DNA of 64,000 nt from contig NC_056766.1 in the NCBI RefSeq assembly GCF_018687715.1, forward strand, positions 3,166,001 to 3,230,000. The letters are read 5' to 3'. Below are positions 61,701-64,000 of the stretch, in pieces. A model generated the notes under the pieces. That model did no database searches. It was not told where the DNA came from and was given only the letters and a program-made list of their open reading frames with translations. This DNA is from Carya illinoinensis. Taxonomy: Eukaryota > Streptophyta > Magnoliopsida > Fagales > Juglandaceae. The translations under genes and the position numbers were made by a program. Positions within the stretch are counted from its first letter, which is position 1. Every line of letters starts with the position of its first letter.

Positions 61701-62067
61701 TTTTTTTAAACCCTAGTTATTTTTTGTTGCAGTCACCACGTTCACCACACATGCACGAATCTCGTACACTTCCCAAACTGTGCACGTTCCATTTCCCACA
61801 GCCCTTATATTCACGGCAACAGCCCCCATTATATATAGAACAAGAACGCGTTAGATCCCGTATTCGTCTTCTTCCTCTAGACTAGGGTTGCCGCCGCACC
61901 ACCTTAACGTAGCTATTGCCCAGTCCACGCACGGAAACCTCAAGCCGCAACCTCCCTCTACGTGCAGAACAGCCTTTCCTCCAAATAGCACCCTGTTCTT
62001 CTACACCGAACTGCCGCAAACGAATCCAACCCAGGGTCCCAGACGAAGCCACCACCACCCGAAAACC
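61701..62067. other. GC-rich stretch, possible promoter or LTR
   Basis: It contains a TATA-like ATTATATATAG near 61830, followed by a C-rich, Pro/His-coding-like sequence. No protein family is recognised in any frame. The composition continues past the hAT MITE to about 63250, so the whole may be one LTR or leader. Confidence 0.35.
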
Positions 62068-62647
62068 CAGTGGCGGAGCCAAGAATTTATTTGAGGAGGG
62101 GCCAAATAAAATTAGAATAATATACATAAAATATTTTTTATTCTATTTTTATATAATTTTTTTTACGATGTATAATAATCTGATAGGAAGATTATAATAA
62201 AAATAAAATACGTTTAATACAACTTATGTATTAAAAAAATATTTGATATGTCAAGAACAATATATCATTGAAATAATAGAAAGATATTCATACAAATATA
62301 TTTAAAAAAAAAAATAAAGTGTCTAAAATTATAACTTGCGATCTTTTAAACAAACAAAATCATCAAGTATTGAATCTAAATCAAAATTCTTAACTATTTC
62401 TCTTTCAATATATAATAAAAATTATGTATTTTATTTTATATGAGATGTGTTTTATTTATTTTATTTTTATATCAAATTAAATTTTATGGATGTGCTAAAA
62501 TAATTTTTAGAGGAGGGGCCAATACATGATAAATTAATATTATTTTATTAAATTAAAAAAATTAACATATATATCTATATATATTTTTTTTTTCAAATTT
62601 GGAGGGGGGGCATGGCCCCCTCCTGCCCCAACGTGGCTCCGCCACTG
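62068..62647. mobile_element. hAT-type MITE (580 bp)
   Basis: The terminal inverted repeats start CAGTGGCGGAGCCA on the left and are matched by TGGCTCCGCCACTG on the right. The flanks are an exact 8-bp duplication, CGAAAACC (62060-62067 and 62648-62655). Eight-base duplications and CAGTG-type ends are diagnostic of the hAT superfamily. The interior is AT-rich, with GAGGAGGGGCCAA phrases near both ends and no transposase. Confidence 0.9.
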
Positions 62648-62655
62648 CGAAAACC

Positions 62656-63101
62656 CGAAAAAAAACCACCGATTTATCTGCTGCCCTCCACGTCCAGCAA
62701 GAACCACCATGAGCCACCTTACTTCCGGACGCATCACTGCCCTGCACCATCGTTTGCTAGCCACTGCCCAGTTACACGAGAGCCAACCACCGGAAACCAC
62801 TCAGCCATCCCGCGTTACGAACATCTCCCGAAACCACGAGAATCAGTAACTCAAGTCTAGCTCAGTCACTTGAAACCGAAACAACCCCTGTTTTTGTTTC
62901 CCGGAAACAGAGCAAGGGAAGCTCTCCCCATACTCTCGGTTTCCGGCGTGTAGCGTTTCTAGCCTTGCTACACGCCGGAAACCACCCAGGAAACCACGGA
63001 AATCGCCGTCTGCTTCCCCCTCGGGTCCGTCGTTCGGCAAGCCGTGGTTAGTCATCTGCACCTTTCCGTTTTTTCCCTCTCACGGCTTCTCTCTTCATGT
63101 G

Positions 63102-63153
<52 letters not shown>

Positions 63154-64000
63154 GTTCTGCCGCCACCTCGCTGACGTAATCTCCGCCACCTCCCAGTTCC
63201 TCGCGTTGCACCTCCACCCTCGGTGAGTTTGGACGCCTCCGTGAGTCCGTTGCATGTGTTTGGCCGCAGTTTTTCTTTCCTTTTTGTTCTACGTAAAGTA
63301 TTGGTAAAACTTTTGTCAGTAAATTACAGTTTTACCCTCAATTTTAAAACAGTGTTTAAGGATTTACTTCAGTGCGTTTAATTTTTTTTTTTTTTTTATT
63401 TGGTTCTATTATATATATATATATATATATATATATTAGTGGGTTACGTTAGGTTTTTTTTTTTTTGAAGTAAAATGATTTTAGGTTGAGTTCAGATTCT
63501 AAATTATTTTTGGGTTGGATAATATTTTTATTTTAATGTCTTTTTTCTTTTTAATAGATTAGGTTTTATATTTCTTTTTAATAAACCTTGTAAATACGCG
63601 AGAATTGAGTTAGGTGAATTAAGTGGATAATTGATGATTCTGGAAAATGATGGTATTTGATGAATTATGAGGATTTTAGGTTTCGATGATTTAGAATAGG
63701 TTAATTTAGCGTTTCGGATTGAAGTATTGAAATATGTGTTGGACCAGGATTTTATGAGAATTATGTGACTATTTTATAGGTGACGATTGATATTTATTTG
63801 ATATTATTATAGAGAAATTTTGAAAAGTTAAAAAGTTCAGGTAAGCAGAGTTCCTATACTAGATTTTACTTAAAAAGAAAATGAAACGATATTGACTTTT
63901 AAAATATGCATATTTTGGTTTTTGAAAAGAAATACGAAAAATAACCTCAATTATTTGTTTTAGCATTTCTCATGAATTCTGTATAAAATGGAAATTTTTT
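62656..64000. other. GC-rich stretch grading into AT-rich DNA, possible LTR
   Basis: 62656-63250 is C-rich with many CCACC phrases, and a (CT)n block lies at about 63106-63150. The phrase GTTCAGGTAAGCAGAGTTCC at 63836-63855 resembles one in the LTR-like region near 53620, in the opposite orientation. No coding domain is recognised. Confidence 0.4.
63106..63150. repeat. (CT)n microsatellite
   Basis: About 22 CT units. Confidence 0.9.

Noticed and set aside
61888..62197. Pro-rich ORFs at 61.6-62.2 kb
   Set aside because: Several frames are open simultaneously because of C-rich composition, and the hAT MITE interrupts them.
1..64000. CRISPR arrays, tRNA or rRNA genes
   Set aside because: No regularly spaced repeats with unique spacers, no tRNA A/B box plus cloverleaf, and no rRNA-like sequence were seen. 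The window is plant nuclear DNA.

Overview
The window looks like nuclear DNA of a woody eudicot. It is AT-rich between genes, has intron-split genes with plant-type families, and is full of retrotransposons and MITEs. The MITE families resemble ones I associate with Fagales (walnut, hickory, oak, chestnut), but that placement is an inference. Five host genes look intact: a single-exon multi-pass membrane protein (13.7-14.7 kb, +), a RABC1/RAB18-type Rab GTPase (17.4-20.5 kb, +), a PP2C phosphatase of the Arabidopsis At1g43900 type (27.7-40.5 kb, +), a DnaJ/DnaJ-X co-chaperone (42.5-46.0 kb, +) and an SKP2A/B-like F-box LRR protein (47.9-50.9 kb, -).

Left part (1-13 kb). A segment is present twice: copy A is 1-1401 plus 9597-9824, and copy B is 11422-13032. 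Copy A is split by an 8.2-kb Mutator-like element (1402-9596) with a 9-bp target duplication, TTTTATTTT. Copy B keeps the uninterrupted target. The element carries two convergent genes, each with its first 5'UTR exon near one end. One is a decayed FAR1/FHY3-like MULE transposase (-). The other is a decayed GRF zinc-finger plus coiled-coil gene (+). This two-gene layout recalls mudrA/mudrB of MuDR and is the most interesting structure in the window.

Middle (13-41 kb). The RABC1 and PP2C genes lie in the same order and orientation as At1g43890/At1g43900. They are separated by about 7 kb of repeats: a 1.56-kb retroposon-like insertion with a perfect 13-bp duplication, a field of degenerate tandem repeats, and MITEs. 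PP2C intron 6 is about 7.8 kb because it holds a full-length but dead L1-type LINE (31333-36836) and a 5'-truncated second LINE (about 37331-38687). The PP2C reading frame is still intact.

Right part (41-64 kb). The DnaJ gene appears to use two GC-AG introns and has a 29-C tract just after one splice donor. Beyond the F-box gene come LTR remnants, a compact 2.2-kb Copia element with two LTRs, PBS, gag and PPT but no pol (TR-GAG-like, 56807-59026), and a 580-bp hAT-type MITE with an 8-bp duplication (62068-62647) in a GC-rich stretch. No tRNA, rRNA or CRISPR array was recognised. Exon boundaries were set by eye and may be off by one base in places.
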